Shown here: positions 1-7,065 of the stretch, in pieces | Layout: every line of letters begins with the position of its first letter | How positions within the stretch are numbered: position 1 is the stretch's first letter | Source of the DNA: Thermoplasmata archaeon | GTDB lineage: Archaea; Thermoplasmatota; Thermoplasmata; GCA-020350865 | Reading direction: 5' to 3' | Length of the DNA: 14,133 nt | NCBI GenBank assembly: GCA_020350865.1 | Contig: CP070726.1 | Location: 1,614,914-1,629,046, forward strand | The notes under the pieces: generated by a model | The model's database searches: none | Told to the model about the DNA's origin: nothing | What the model saw: the letters and a program-made list of their open reading frames with translations, nothing else | Program-made: the position numbers and the translations under genes

Positions 1-315
1 GCTCCGGATGCCAAGTACTTAGAGAACTGGACAAATGTCCATAACCCTTCCGAATTCACAAGGATAACGATTTCAGAGGAAGGGCACTGGTTTATCTTCA
101 TAGAAAACCAGGGAAACCGGACCCTTGGCTTCCGGATCACTCTGGACCGGGTGGAATATATTGAGGTATCATCCAGGGACACAAGATACTTGACCCCGGG
201 TGCAATATTGATCATCTATTCGCTGTTGTTCATGTTCATGCTTTTTATTCGGGACAGATACCCCAGAAAAAAAGCACCGGTGGAGCCGGATGGGGAAAAT
301 GGCAAAAAACCATAA
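1..315 (+). CDS. Membrane-anchored protein of unknown function, C-terminal end (partial)
   Basis: An open frame enters from the left edge and ends at TAA 313-315, giving the last 104 residues of a longer protein. Residues 1-60 alternate polar and hydrophobic positions as in a beta-sandwich, including GHWFIFIENQGNRTLGFRI. Residues about 66-83 form one hydrophobic segment (ILIIYSLLFMFMLFI). A short, very basic and proline-containing tail (RDRYPRKK, then KKP) follows. By the positive-inside rule the tail is cytoplasmic and the beta domain lies outside, so this is probably a type I surface protein. The beta domain before a single membrane helix recalls GOLD-like or pre-peptidase-like modules, but only by eye. 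rtcA follows on the same strand after 23 bp, so they could be co-transcribed. I do not recognise the family and assign no function. Confidence 0.8.
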   Translation, partial: APDAKYLENWTNVHNPSEFTRITISEEGHWFIFIENQGNRTLGFRITLDRVEYIEVSSRDTRYLTPGAILIIYSLLFMFMLFIRDRYPRKKAPVEPDGENGKKP

Positions 316-338
316 ATGACCATGTTTATTCCTGCACC

Positions 339-1379
339 GTGATCGAAATAGACGGCTCCCACGGTGAGGGCGGCGGCCAGATTCTGCGCACCGCCGTTTC
401 CCTGTCATCCCTCACACAAAAACCGGTGCGAATTCTCAATATCAGGGCAAAGAGACCCAAACCTGGGCTGAGTTTCCAACACGTCACGGCAATATCGTCC
501 GTGAAAGAGCTGTGCACAGCCGAGGTTTCGGGCCTGAAGAAAGGTTCTGCCACCGTTGAGTTTTGCCCGGGGAAGATCAAAGGGGGAAGGTTCCATTTCG
601 ACATTCTCACCGCGGGAAGCACGACCCTCGTTTTGCAGGCGTGCCTCCTGCCATGCCTCTCTGCTCCCGAAAAAACGGAATTGACGATAACAGGCGGAAC
701 AGATGTAAAATGGTCCCCTCCGGTGGATTACCTCAGATTCGTGTTTGCCCCCATACTTCACACCATGGGCGCAACAGTCAGCATCGCCACCGTTAGAAGA
801 GGACATTATCCCAAAGGGGGAGGGGTGGTAAAGGCTATCGTGAACCCGGTTGAGAAACTCTCGCCTTTGACACTCCGAAAAAGAGGCGAGCTGAAGGGGA
901 TCAGGGGTATTGCCCATGTCTCCAACCTCCCGGGCAACATAGTGAAGAGGATGAAGCACTCGGCCCTCTTAAAACTCGTGAATTACAAGGATATCAGTGT
1001 CTCCTCCGAGTACTATCCCCAGGGCAAGGACCCTTCATTTGGAGCGGGAGCGGGCCTTGTGCTCTGGGCCAATTTCGAGAATACTGTACTGGGAGCGGAT
1101 GGCCTGGGAGAGAGGGGACTGCCTGCCGAGAAGGTGGGCCAGATGGCAGCAGATGGCCTTCTTTCAGAGATGAGCTCCAAGGGTACTCTGGATGTGCATG
1201 CAGCGGACCAGTTCCTGCCTTACATGGCCCTGGCTGCAGGAGAGAGTGTATTTTTAACAAAAGAGCTGTCCAACCACGCCAAAACCAACATGTGGCTTAT
1301 CGAGCAGTTCCTGGATGTGAAATTCGAGGTTGCGGAAAAGAAAGGGGTTGTGGAGGTTAAGGTAAAGGGAGTCGGATAA
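339..1379 (+). CDS. rtcA: RNA 3'-terminal phosphate cyclase (RtcA)
   Basis: RtcA uses ATP to turn an RNA 3'-phosphate into a 2',3'-cyclic phosphate through enzyme-AMP and RNA-adenylate intermediates. The 346-residue length is normal for the family. Residues 1-20 hold the family start IEIDGSHGEGGGQILRTA; TAGSTTLVLQ lies at 91-100, RRGHYPKGGG at 153-162 and DVHAADQFLPYMALA at 285-299. His313 in LSNHAKTN is the expected adenylated histidine, equivalent to E. coli His309. The GTG at 339 is chosen because it gives exactly the conserved N-terminus and the frame has no nearby upstream ATG. I see no clear ribosome-binding site. A weak TATA-like ATAAATG at 312-318 lies about 24 nt upstream, so a leaderless message is possible. 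The cyclic phosphate it makes is a substrate for RtcB, which is encoded further right on the other strand. Confidence 0.97.
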   Translation: MIEIDGSHGEGGGQILRTAVSLSSLTQKPVRILNIRAKRPKPGLSFQHVTAISSVKELCTAEVSGLKKGSATVEFCPGKIKGGRFHFDILTAGSTTLVLQACLLPCLSAPEKTELTITGGTDVKWSPPVDYLRFVFAPILHTMGATVSIATVRRGHYPKGGGVVKAIVNPVEKLSPLTLRKRGELKGIRGIAHVSNLPGNIVKRMKHSALLKLVNYKDISVSSEYYPQGKDPSFGAGAGLVLWANFENTVLGADGLGERGLPAEKVGQMAADGLLSEMSSKGTLDVHAADQFLPYMALAAGESVFLTKELSNHAKTNMWLIEQFLDVKFEVAEKKGVVEVKVKGVG

Positions 1380-1385
1380 AGCCCG

Positions 1386-1428
1386 ATTCTACCTCAAAGC
1401 CTCCCCCCTTAAAGAAAGCTGGTAGAAT
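1386..1428 (+). other. Inverted repeat after rtcA
   Basis: ATTCTACC at 1386-1393 pairs perfectly with GGTAGAAT at 1421-1428 across a 27-nt loop that includes a run of C. It starts 6 bp after the rtcA stop. No U-tract follows, so it does not look like an intrinsic terminator. It could be a 3'-UTR stem or an operator, or it could be chance. Confidence 0.35.
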
Positions 1429-1455
1429 TGACCCACTTCAATTCAATGTAAACCA

Positions 1456-1490
1456 TTAAATAATATTATTTTGATTGAACACCCGGTGGA
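1456..1490 (+). promoter_or_regulatory. TATA-like box and ribosome-binding site of the Ig-like surface protein gene
   Basis: The AT-rich run TTAAATAATATTATTTT at 1456-1472 fits an archaeal TATA box. GGTGGA at 1485-1490 is an archaeal Shine-Dalgarno sequence placed a few bases before the ATG at 1494. The box is close to the start codon, so the leader would be very short. No experiment defines the start of transcription. Confidence 0.55.
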
Positions 1491-1493
1491 AAG

Positions 1494-1664
1494 ATGAGAA
1501 AAATGGCCGTATTTTTGGCTATCATGTTGCTTGGATTAGCAATTGCGCCGTACGCGGCAGCCAGCCTGGATTCGCTGAAGGTGATAATAACCGTGGAAGA
1601 CAAGGTCTATAATGCCGGGGATGACGTGAATATCACAGTCCATGTCTTCGATAAGGGTGTGTAA
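1494..1664 (+). pseudogene. N-terminal part of the Ig-like surface protein, ended by an in-frame TAA
   Basis: The ATG at 1494 has a good ribosome-binding site. It opens a frame of 56 codons ending at TAA 1662-1664. The first 22 or so residues are a classical signal peptide (MRKMAVFLAIMLLGLAIAPY, then AAA, with cleavage likely after Ala). Next comes a beta-strand-rich stretch (SLDSLKVIITVEDKVYNAGD and NITVHVFDKGV), which is the first strands of an Ig-like domain. After the TAA the same frame stays open for more than 650 codons, and the domain continues with SVTVSVGIYPP. This is therefore the front of the gene at 1680-3632 and not an independent small gene. One base change, for example from a Tyr codon TAC or TAT, would create the stop. 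A sequencing or assembly error, a recent inactivating mutation and programmed readthrough are all possible. Confidence 0.7.
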
Positions 1665-1679
1665 GTCACTGCTGACAGT

Positions 1680-3632
1680 GTGACGGTATCAGTAGGCATA
1701 TATCCCCCACAGATGGTGACTGTAACAGAAACACAGACAGGTGTCTACGAGGGCACATACACCATACAAGCATCGGATGAAATGTTGTATATAACTGCAC
1801 AAGTAACTAAGGGAACGGATGACGAGATAGGTGTCGCAGTGATTCCTCTCGGCGAGCAAGGAGATGATGAAGGTGAGCTGGACGTGGATATCAGGTTGGA
1901 TGACCCTGAAGATTACTTTGCAGAACCGGGGGATACTGTGGAGATCACGGTTACGGTGAAGTACAACGATATCCTGGCCGATCCAGACTCTTTCTCACTC
2001 ACTATCAACGAGGAAGCTCTTACATACACCAAGACAGGCAATGGCACCTATACCGCCACTAAAAGCATACCCTCTTCGCCTATCGAGGGCAACGAGTTCG
2101 AAATCGAGGCCGAGGCAACCAAGGGCTCCGAAACCGTCATCCATTCTGAAAGCTTCTATGTGGTCTTCTACACGGTGTACTATCATAACGTTTCCAAGAG
2201 CAACACAACCTCCACATTCGACATCTATGTTGGTGACCTGGAGGGGAATGCGGTATCAGGTGCAACCGTGAACATCAGTTACGATGATGATGACAATGTC
2301 GAAAACGCCAAGGCAATGCAGGAGCAAACCACCGACAGCAATGGGAAAACCACTTTCACAACAACATATACCGATCGATCCTCTCTCGAAATCGAGGGCA
2401 AGGTCACCAAGGGTGAGAAATCCCAGAAATTTAAGGGGGAAATTCATATTGAGGATGTTGTTATCGGCCCGCCCCAAGAGGACCCCAGCGATACAGGCTT
2501 TGATGTGGTGTACACAGGGGCCTTCGAGATTTATGAACCCGGCGAATCGGTTACAAGGGAATACACCGCATATTACGACAGCGACCCATGGGCGAGCAAA
2601 GAGGTCTATTATTACATAACAGACGGTGATATGTCCATCTACACAATAATCAAGAAAGGTACGGTTAATACCGATGTCTATGGTGAGTTCACCTTGACAT
2701 TTTCCGCACCCAGCAAGATGGGCACTATATTCTTTGAAACTGGCAGACCCAAAACCGCTGAGGACGATGAATATGACGAGGACGATGATCTTGTCTATGA
2801 AGAGGACTTCGATATCATATACGTTGGTTCCGAGGATGATATATACGGCGATATTGATTGGGAGGATGACCACATATCGGTTTCCATCAGTTCCCTTGTA
2901 CATGGCGGCAAAACAACTGTGACTGTCACAGCAACTGACGTGCCTTCAGGAGCTCAGATGATGGCCATAGTTTTGTATGGACGGATAGAGACCGTCTTGG
3001 ATATGGTGACCGCCGCCGTTACAGCTGATTGGCAGTACTGGATCGGTTTGCACATGACCCCTCTCACAAAAACCAACGGGGATTACACCGGCGAGGTAAT
3101 CATCCCTGATTTCATGCCGGAAAACGAGTATTATACCGTCATGGCCGGGTGGTATGACGGTGGTATTCCACACTATAACAAAGTTGTTCTAAAACCAGGC
3201 TCTGGAGGTGGCACACCGCCACCCCTACCTCCCACAGGCGAGGACCTCGGGACCCTTGAATCCGGCGGTGAATCCGCCACAATAGACGTGGGCAAGGGAG
3301 CGGCGTTCGATCATGCGGGCAAGGAGAACAGTGCCCTCCTGAAAAGCGTCTCATCGGACAGCGCCACCCTGCAGATACATTCAACATCCGAAACCGTGAC
3401 GGTAAACGTGGGTGAGACCAAGGAAGTGGACACAAATGACAACGGCCAGAACGATCTGGCCATAACAGTGGATAGTGTGAACACCACCTCTCAGTCCGCC
3501 ACCCTGACCTTCAAGCCCATTGCCGAGGAGGAAGAGGAGGGCATGAACATGATGATCATCCTCGCTGTTGTGGTGGTGTTAATCGTCATCGTGGTCGTTA
3601 TCGCTGTGGCGATGCGGAAGAAGAGCCCGTAG
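1680..3632 (+). CDS. Cell-surface protein with Ig-like domains and C-terminal membrane anchor (body of the gene that begins at 1494)
   Basis: Coordinates mark the open part after the in-frame TAA; the GTG at 1680 is not a convincing start, and the intact gene would run 1494-3632 (about 712 codons). Numbering from 1680, Ig-like units recur, each with a similar closing strand: VTKGTDDE at 42-49, ATKGSE at 146-151 and VTKGEKSQ at 242-249. A fourth domain at about 271-355 contains EPGESVTREYTAYY. An acidic run lies at 361-379 and a Gly/Pro linker at 507-518. DTNDNGQND (584-592) resembles a calcium-binding loop. A membrane helix (621-645) ends in RKKSP. With the upstream signal peptide this gives a type I surface protein held by its C-terminus; ligand and function are unknown. 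It ends in tandem stops TAG TGA and converges on the DUF3160 gene. If the TAA is real, little of this protein would be exported. Confidence 0.85.
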   Translation: MTVSVGIYPPQMVTVTETQTGVYEGTYTIQASDEMLYITAQVTKGTDDEIGVAVIPLGEQGDDEGELDVDIRLDDPEDYFAEPGDTVEITVTVKYNDILADPDSFSLTINEEALTYTKTGNGTYTATKSIPSSPIEGNEFEIEAEATKGSETVIHSESFYVVFYTVYYHNVSKSNTTSTFDIYVGDLEGNAVSGATVNISYDDDDNVENAKAMQEQTTDSNGKTTFTTTYTDRSSLEIEGKVTKGEKSQKFKGEIHIEDVVIGPPQEDPSDTGFDVVYTGAFEIYEPGESVTREYTAYYDSDPWASKEVYYYITDGDMSIYTIIKKGTVNTDVYGEFTLTFSAPSKMGTIFFETGRPKTAEDDEYDEDDDLVYEEDFDIIYVGSEDDIYGDIDWEDDHISVSISSLVHGGKTTVTVTATDVPSGAQMMAIVLYGRIETVLDMVTAAVTADWQYWIGLHMTPLTKTNGDYTGEVIIPDFMPENEYYTVMAGWYDGGIPHYNKVVLKPGSGGGTPPPLPPTGEDLGTLESGGESATIDVGKGAAFDHAGKENSALLKSVSSDSATLQIHSTSETVTVNVGETKEVDTNDNGQNDLAITVDSVNTTSQSATLTFKPIAEEEEEGMNMMIILAVVVVLIVIVVVIAVAMRKKSP

Positions 3633-3635
3633 TGA

Positions 3636-6005
3636 TCAGGCGTACTCGTTTAACAGGCATTCCCCTTCGTTGACCAAGAAGCTACCGGTCCAAAAAGGCC
3701 TTTTTTCTGTGTTCTTTCCAAGTTGCGCTTTCCAATCATCATCGGTGAGTCTTGTGAATCCCAACTGCGGGAATTCGTAATAGGAATAGACCGGGCCCAC
3801 TGCAAAGGTGAAACTCCCATCGGGCATCTGGTACAGCACAATCAACGTTTCCACATAACCTGACCCCACATGCAGAACCCTGGGTGGCATCGGCGGGCTA
3901 TCGGAGCCAGGGTCGGTGTTGACATCTGCTATGATTCTAGTGTCCATGGTTTTCTCATCTACCTTTGCGTTTCTCAACAATTCTGGCAGCCAACCGTACT
4001 TTACCCATGGGCCTCCGCACCCTGCAAACCCAGTGCCAACAAATATTCCCTTCAGGAAATCCTTTTCTTCCTGGGTCAGCTCCATATTCTGCAGCTCTTT
4101 TTCGGATATGGCGGAAAGGGTGTTGGTAATGTCCTCGAAATCCGAAAATACCCTGATGAAACGCTGCCTTGCATATCCCCCGTCCAGATTCTGCATCAAT
4201 ATAGAAATGGTCCTGTTGCACAGGTGTGCGATTTCATTGTAGAATTGAGGATAGGGTTCCACCCAGGCATCGGGTGTACTGCATGAGATACTCATAGAAT
4301 ACGGTTGCTTGGCGTACAATATCGTGTCATGTCTCAATTCGGACCAGGAGCCCAGGACCGTATTCAGCTTCCCATCTGCCCAGGCTGCCGTCTGCATGAA
4401 AGGCTGTGTACTATTCGGGACATGGGCAACGAGTGCTGAATATGATTTCAACCATCCGTTGTATGCGGTATCGTTCCAGAAGCCATCCGGCATATTGCCC
4501 ATCAAATCGTATGCATATCTGAGATTGGCAGAATAGTTATAATGGGCAATCTCGGGCCCAAGATGCTCCACTGCACGAAACGAGCCCAAGGAAGCCATGA
4601 CATCCAGTCCATTTGCCAATCCCCTGCGTTTACCTTCATATAGAGGAACCCTGTCGTAAATAACATTCTGCATGACCTCCGAATCCGGGACATACCTCTG
4701 GCCCATGAACTGGAATATCTTGGGAAAGTCCATTTGATCGCAGGCCTGTGACGGTCCTTTGACAACCACAGTGGAAAGTATCCTCTGGGAGATGTAATCC
4801 GGTTTCTGAAATTCCTCCCTGATCAGGTGCATACTCTCATCGCTGCCCAATAGATATAAATCATACTCCCCGGTTGCATTAATGACGGCTCTTTTGATAT
4901 CCATGAAATTAAGAGAATCGGAGGCTCCTACCAGATACCTTGTGATGTTGTATATCTCGTACCAGTATCGTTGGGCATCGGTATTGTCGTCCAGCAACTT
5001 TGATATCATTATGGCCTCCCTTATAGCATTTGTAAAGTTCATGTCAAGGGATTTCCTGCCGTACCACATCATACATCTGAAATATCGTTCGAGGGCTTCA
5101 TCCCCCGCATAATGACCCCTCGGCTTGTACTGGGTGTAATCTGAATAAAAACTCTTTCCATCCCACGTGTGCTCCTCGACGACATCGGTTGCACTCATTA
5201 TTTTCTCGATATAGTAATCAACATCCTCCTTAATAAACTGGGGAACTACAGTGGAATTATCCATCAAACAGGCCGGAACGGTGAAAAATATGGCTGCCTC
5301 CCTGCTGATATCCCTTGCAAGCCCGTCGTCCAATGAACCGTAAAATGCTATGCTATCATTCATCAGCATCTCGGACATATATTCCAATCTCCAAGATAAA
5401 CTGGTCTTTTCGAGGTCCTTGAGCATCTGGTCGAAGAGCAGATGATAGGTGTTGAGGATCGTATCGGTGGTGATGATTATGGGCAGGTCATTCTCCCAGT
5501 ATGCGTGATAGGCATCCTCAAAACTCGTTATTGGTCTTTGGTATTCGTTGAACATGCTGTGATTTACGACAATTAATCCACAATCCCTCAGCTTTTGAAT
5601 TACATCATGGTTCAGGGTAAAAATCAGGCTTATATTTGTGTAATACTCGGCATTCTCAAGGTCAAGATCCAGACTGGATGGGAATCGGGTCTCAAAATCG
5701 AAAGGAGAGTTCATATCTCCGATGTTCTCCCGATGGTCTTTGATTTCATCGTTTTCTATCGGACTTGTATATTCATCCTGTTCTATGGTATCAAACCAAG
5801 GAGTTGCTGGATTAATCGTTGGGCCATAATCCTGCCTTGAATGTGGGGGGAATTCTTGCTCGTCGTATATTATGTGGAAGGTGACATCAGATGGGCTCTC
5901 GGTATCTGGGCATCCCTTGCTTTCTTCCTGAACTGAAAGGCCATCCCCAAACCCGCTTGTCAAAAGACACATCAAGACCAAAACAATCATCATTTTTCCT
6001 TTCAT
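3636..6005 (-). CDS. Secreted DUF3160 family protein
   Basis: A 789-residue protein of the DUF3160 family, whose biochemical role is not established. Family landmarks, counted from the ATG at 6005, are PIIITTDTILNTYHLLFD (175-192), TQYKPRGHYAGDEALERYF (291-309), MWYGR (313-317), WSELRHDTILYAKQ (554-567), DVNTDP (694-699) and GPVYSYYEF (737-745). The N-terminus MKGKMMIVLVLMCLLTSGFG is a signal peptide and no lipobox is evident, so the protein is probably secreted. A disordered, acidic stretch of about 85 residues precedes the domain. I prefer ATG 6005 over the in-frame GTG at 6026: GGGTGG at 6015-6010 lies just before the ATG, and the TATA box at 6061-6054 predicts transcription starting near 6030. 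Its stop is 3 bp from the convergent surface-protein gene, so transcripts of the two genes may overlap. Confidence 0.93.
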   Translation of the reverse strand: MKGKMMIVLVLMCLLTSGFGDGLSVQEESKGCPDTESPSDVTFHIIYDEQEFPPHSRQDYGPTINPATPWFDTIEQDEYTSPIENDEIKDHRENIGDMNSPFDFETRFPSSLDLDLENAEYYTNISLIFTLNHDVIQKLRDCGLIVVNHSMFNEYQRPITSFEDAYHAYWENDLPIIITTDTILNTYHLLFDQMLKDLEKTSLSWRLEYMSEMLMNDSIAFYGSLDDGLARDISREAAIFFTVPACLMDNSTVVPQFIKEDVDYYIEKIMSATDVVEEHTWDGKSFYSDYTQYKPRGHYAGDEALERYFRCMMWYGRKSLDMNFTNAIREAIMISKLLDDNTDAQRYWYEIYNITRYLVGASDSLNFMDIKRAVINATGEYDLYLLGSDESMHLIREEFQKPDYISQRILSTVVVKGPSQACDQMDFPKIFQFMGQRYVPDSEVMQNVIYDRVPLYEGKRRGLANGLDVMASLGSFRAVEHLGPEIAHYNYSANLRYAYDLMGNMPDGFWNDTAYNGWLKSYSALVAHVPNSTQPFMQTAAWADGKLNTVLGSWSELRHDTILYAKQPYSMSISCSTPDAWVEPYPQFYNEIAHLCNRTISILMQNLDGGYARQRFIRVFSDFEDITNTLSAISEKELQNMELTQEEKDFLKGIFVGTGFAGCGGPWVKYGWLPELLRNAKVDEKTMDTRIIADVNTDPGSDSPPMPPRVLHVGSGYVETLIVLYQMPDGSFTFAVGPVYSYYEFPQLGFTRLTDDDWKAQLGKNTEKRPFWTGSFLVNEGECLLNEYA

Positions 6006-6009
6006 CTGA

Positions 6010-6061
6010 CCACCCTTATCCTTCACTCCTCAGGATATAGTTGAATAATATCATATATAAA
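6010..6061 (-). promoter_or_regulatory. Promoter and ribosome-binding site of the DUF3160 gene
   Basis: On the minus strand TTTATATA at 6061-6054 is a good archaeal TATA box. Transcription would begin about 25 nt downstream, near 6030, leaving a leader of about 25 nt. GGGTGG at 6015-6010 then serves ATG 6005. This arrangement argues against the GTG at 6026, whose only upstream purine run touches the start codon. Confidence 0.6.
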
Positions 6062-6239
6062 TCTATCTTGATATTGATCCAATAATACACCGACTATCAT
6101 AAGGTATAGATAGGATTTCTGGCACGTTCCTCAAAATGTTTATTTAACATATTTTACCCTTCCCCACCTCTCTAAAGGTTATTCAATTAAACAAGTCAGA
6201 TTAAAATCCGGGGGGATATCATTTTTAAATTTATTTATA
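6027..6239. other. AT-rich intergenic region
   Basis: I see no gene here. It contains the DUF3160 promoter at its left end, a short dyad ATGTT-N5-AACAT at 6136-6150 and an A/T run at 6225-6240 just past the stop of the upstream membrane-protein gene. No tRNA-like fold or convincing terminator was found by eye. Confidence 0.6.
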
Positions 6240-6881
6240 TCAGTTTTTTTGGGGTACCATCACCTTGTGAGGCTTCTTGGAGGGCGGAGGATGTTTCGAG
6301 TAGAGCAGATGTTTTGCGAAGTAGTGGCTGATGATTCCGAATACCCCTCCAATCATCACTGGATACAAGAATTGCGAGTGGATAAAGGAGACCACAATCA
6401 ATTCCAGATGTATCAAAAGATTGACAACCCCCTGGAAATAGCTGGTTATGATGACATATATCGGCAGGGTGATGCCCACTTCGAGCGCGTAGTTTCTTTG
6501 AGTCGCATCCCGTTTTCTGGAGCCTATGATGCCCCAAAGCCTTGCGTCGAAGCAGGATCCCCTCCAGTGGGTGCCGATGCGCTTTCCATTATTCTGGTTT
6601 CTTTTAGTGTGCTCTGACCACGAAAACCAGAACAGCATAAAGAAAAGCGCAATCAAGGCCAGGTTCATGAATGACACATTCATCCATCCAAGCCTGAAGT
6701 ACCTCACCATGAGATTGGATTCCCCTGACAGATCCGGGGTGGCCATATAGGTGGTGTAGATATCGAATACGCGTGCGCACAGCAAGAGCAGGAAAATTAG
6801 GACATAAACGGAGAGATTGGCATTCTTTTGGAAGCTGAATTTCTCAAACACATTCAGGTCCTTTCTCACCATGCGATCCAA
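6240..6881 (-). CDS. Polytopic membrane protein of unknown function
   Basis: A 213-residue protein with about four membrane segments: residues 22-38, 67-89, 134-157 and 160-188. The loop between segments two and three (90-130) is rich in Lys, Arg and His (HTKRNQNNGKR, SRKRDATQR), so it is probably cytoplasmic. The C-terminal tail is basic and proline-rich (HPPPSKKPHK). The first helix ends in FDIYTTY and a nearby ESNLMVRYF follows; this Asp...Thr...Glu-x-Asn pattern loosely recalls small DUF5658-like membrane proteins, but that is a by-eye resemblance only. The start is TTG 6881: the ribosome-binding site GAGGTGG at 6894-6888 is 6 nt before it, against 15 nt before the in-frame ATG at 6872. 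It probably has its own transcript, since a 184-bp gap separates it from amzA. I assign no function. Confidence 0.8.
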   Translation of the reverse strand: MDRMVRKDLNVFEKFSFQKNANLSVYVLIFLLLLCARVFDIYTTYMATPDLSGESNLMVRYFRLGWMNVSFMNLALIALFFMLFWFSWSEHTKRNQNNGKRIGTHWRGSCFDARLWGIIGSRKRDATQRNYALEVGITLPIYVIITSYFQGVVNLLIHLELIVVSFIHSQFLYPVMIGGVFGIISHYFAKHLLYSKHPPPSKKPHKVMVPQKN

Positions 6882-7008
6882 CCTAAACCACCTCTTTCTT
6901 ATCGGTCCTCATCTATCCCATTTTCCTTGCCATCCCAATCATTATTCCCAATGTCCCTACCAACTTTCTCCTCCCATCATACTTGGTTTGCATTTTACTT
7001 AAATCTTG
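6882..7008 (-). other. Purine-rich leader region of the membrane-protein gene
   Basis: On the minus strand this stretch is strikingly purine-rich and ends in the GAGGTGG ribosome-binding site. Two tiny frames are abutted in it: 26 codons (6993-6913) ending TAG, immediately followed by ATG and a 9-codon frame (6912-6883) that ends 1 nt before the TTG start. Neither has a clear ribosome-binding site and both may be chance. A TTTAAGTA at about 7003-6996 is an alternative TATA-like box. Confidence 0.4.
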
Positions 7009-7024
7009 CATGGTTATAACCATG
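7009..7024. promoter_or_regulatory. Perfect 16-bp palindrome containing a TATA-like core
   Basis: CATGGTTATAACCATG is a perfect palindrome with TTATAA at its centre (7014-7019). It lies upstream of the leftward membrane-protein gene and downstream of amzA. A dimeric regulator bound here would cover a possible TATA box. If TTATAA is the promoter core, transcription would start near 6990 and the leader would be about 105 nt. Operator function is an inference. Confidence 0.45.
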
Positions 7025-7033
7025 TTTCACACC

Positions 7034-7038
7034 AAAAA
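7034..7038 (-). terminator. Possible U-tract terminator after the rtcB-amzA operon
   Basis: Five consecutive T on the minus strand (CTCTTTTTGG) lie about 28 nt past the amzA stop. Archaeal termination often relies on U-tracts without a hairpin. The run is short, so this is tentative. Confidence 0.25.
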
Positions 7039-7065
7039 GAGCGGGGTCTATGCCAATTAAGCTGA

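Noticed and set aside
405..959. 184-codon open frame antisense to rtcA
   Set aside because: It is fully contained in rtcA, its translation has no recognisable motif, and no ribosome-binding site was seen.
1662..1664. Programmed recoding (pyrrolysine or selenocysteine) at the internal stop
   Set aside because: The codon is TAA, not TAG or TGA, and no recoding element is evident nearby. Error, mutation or simple readthrough is preferred.
2256..2903. 215-codon open frame antisense to the Ig-like protein
   Set aside because: It is a shadow of a coding region rich in acidic codons; it has no promoter or ribosome-binding site.
6006..6026. GTG start at 6026 for the DUF3160 gene
   Set aside because: Its only purine run touches the start codon, while ATG 6005 has GGGTGG at a workable distance and gives a cleaner signal peptide.
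6027..6239. RNA gene in the AT-rich gap
   Set aside because: No tRNA arms, no GC-rich folded core and no C/D box pattern were visible; short dyads there are no better than chance.
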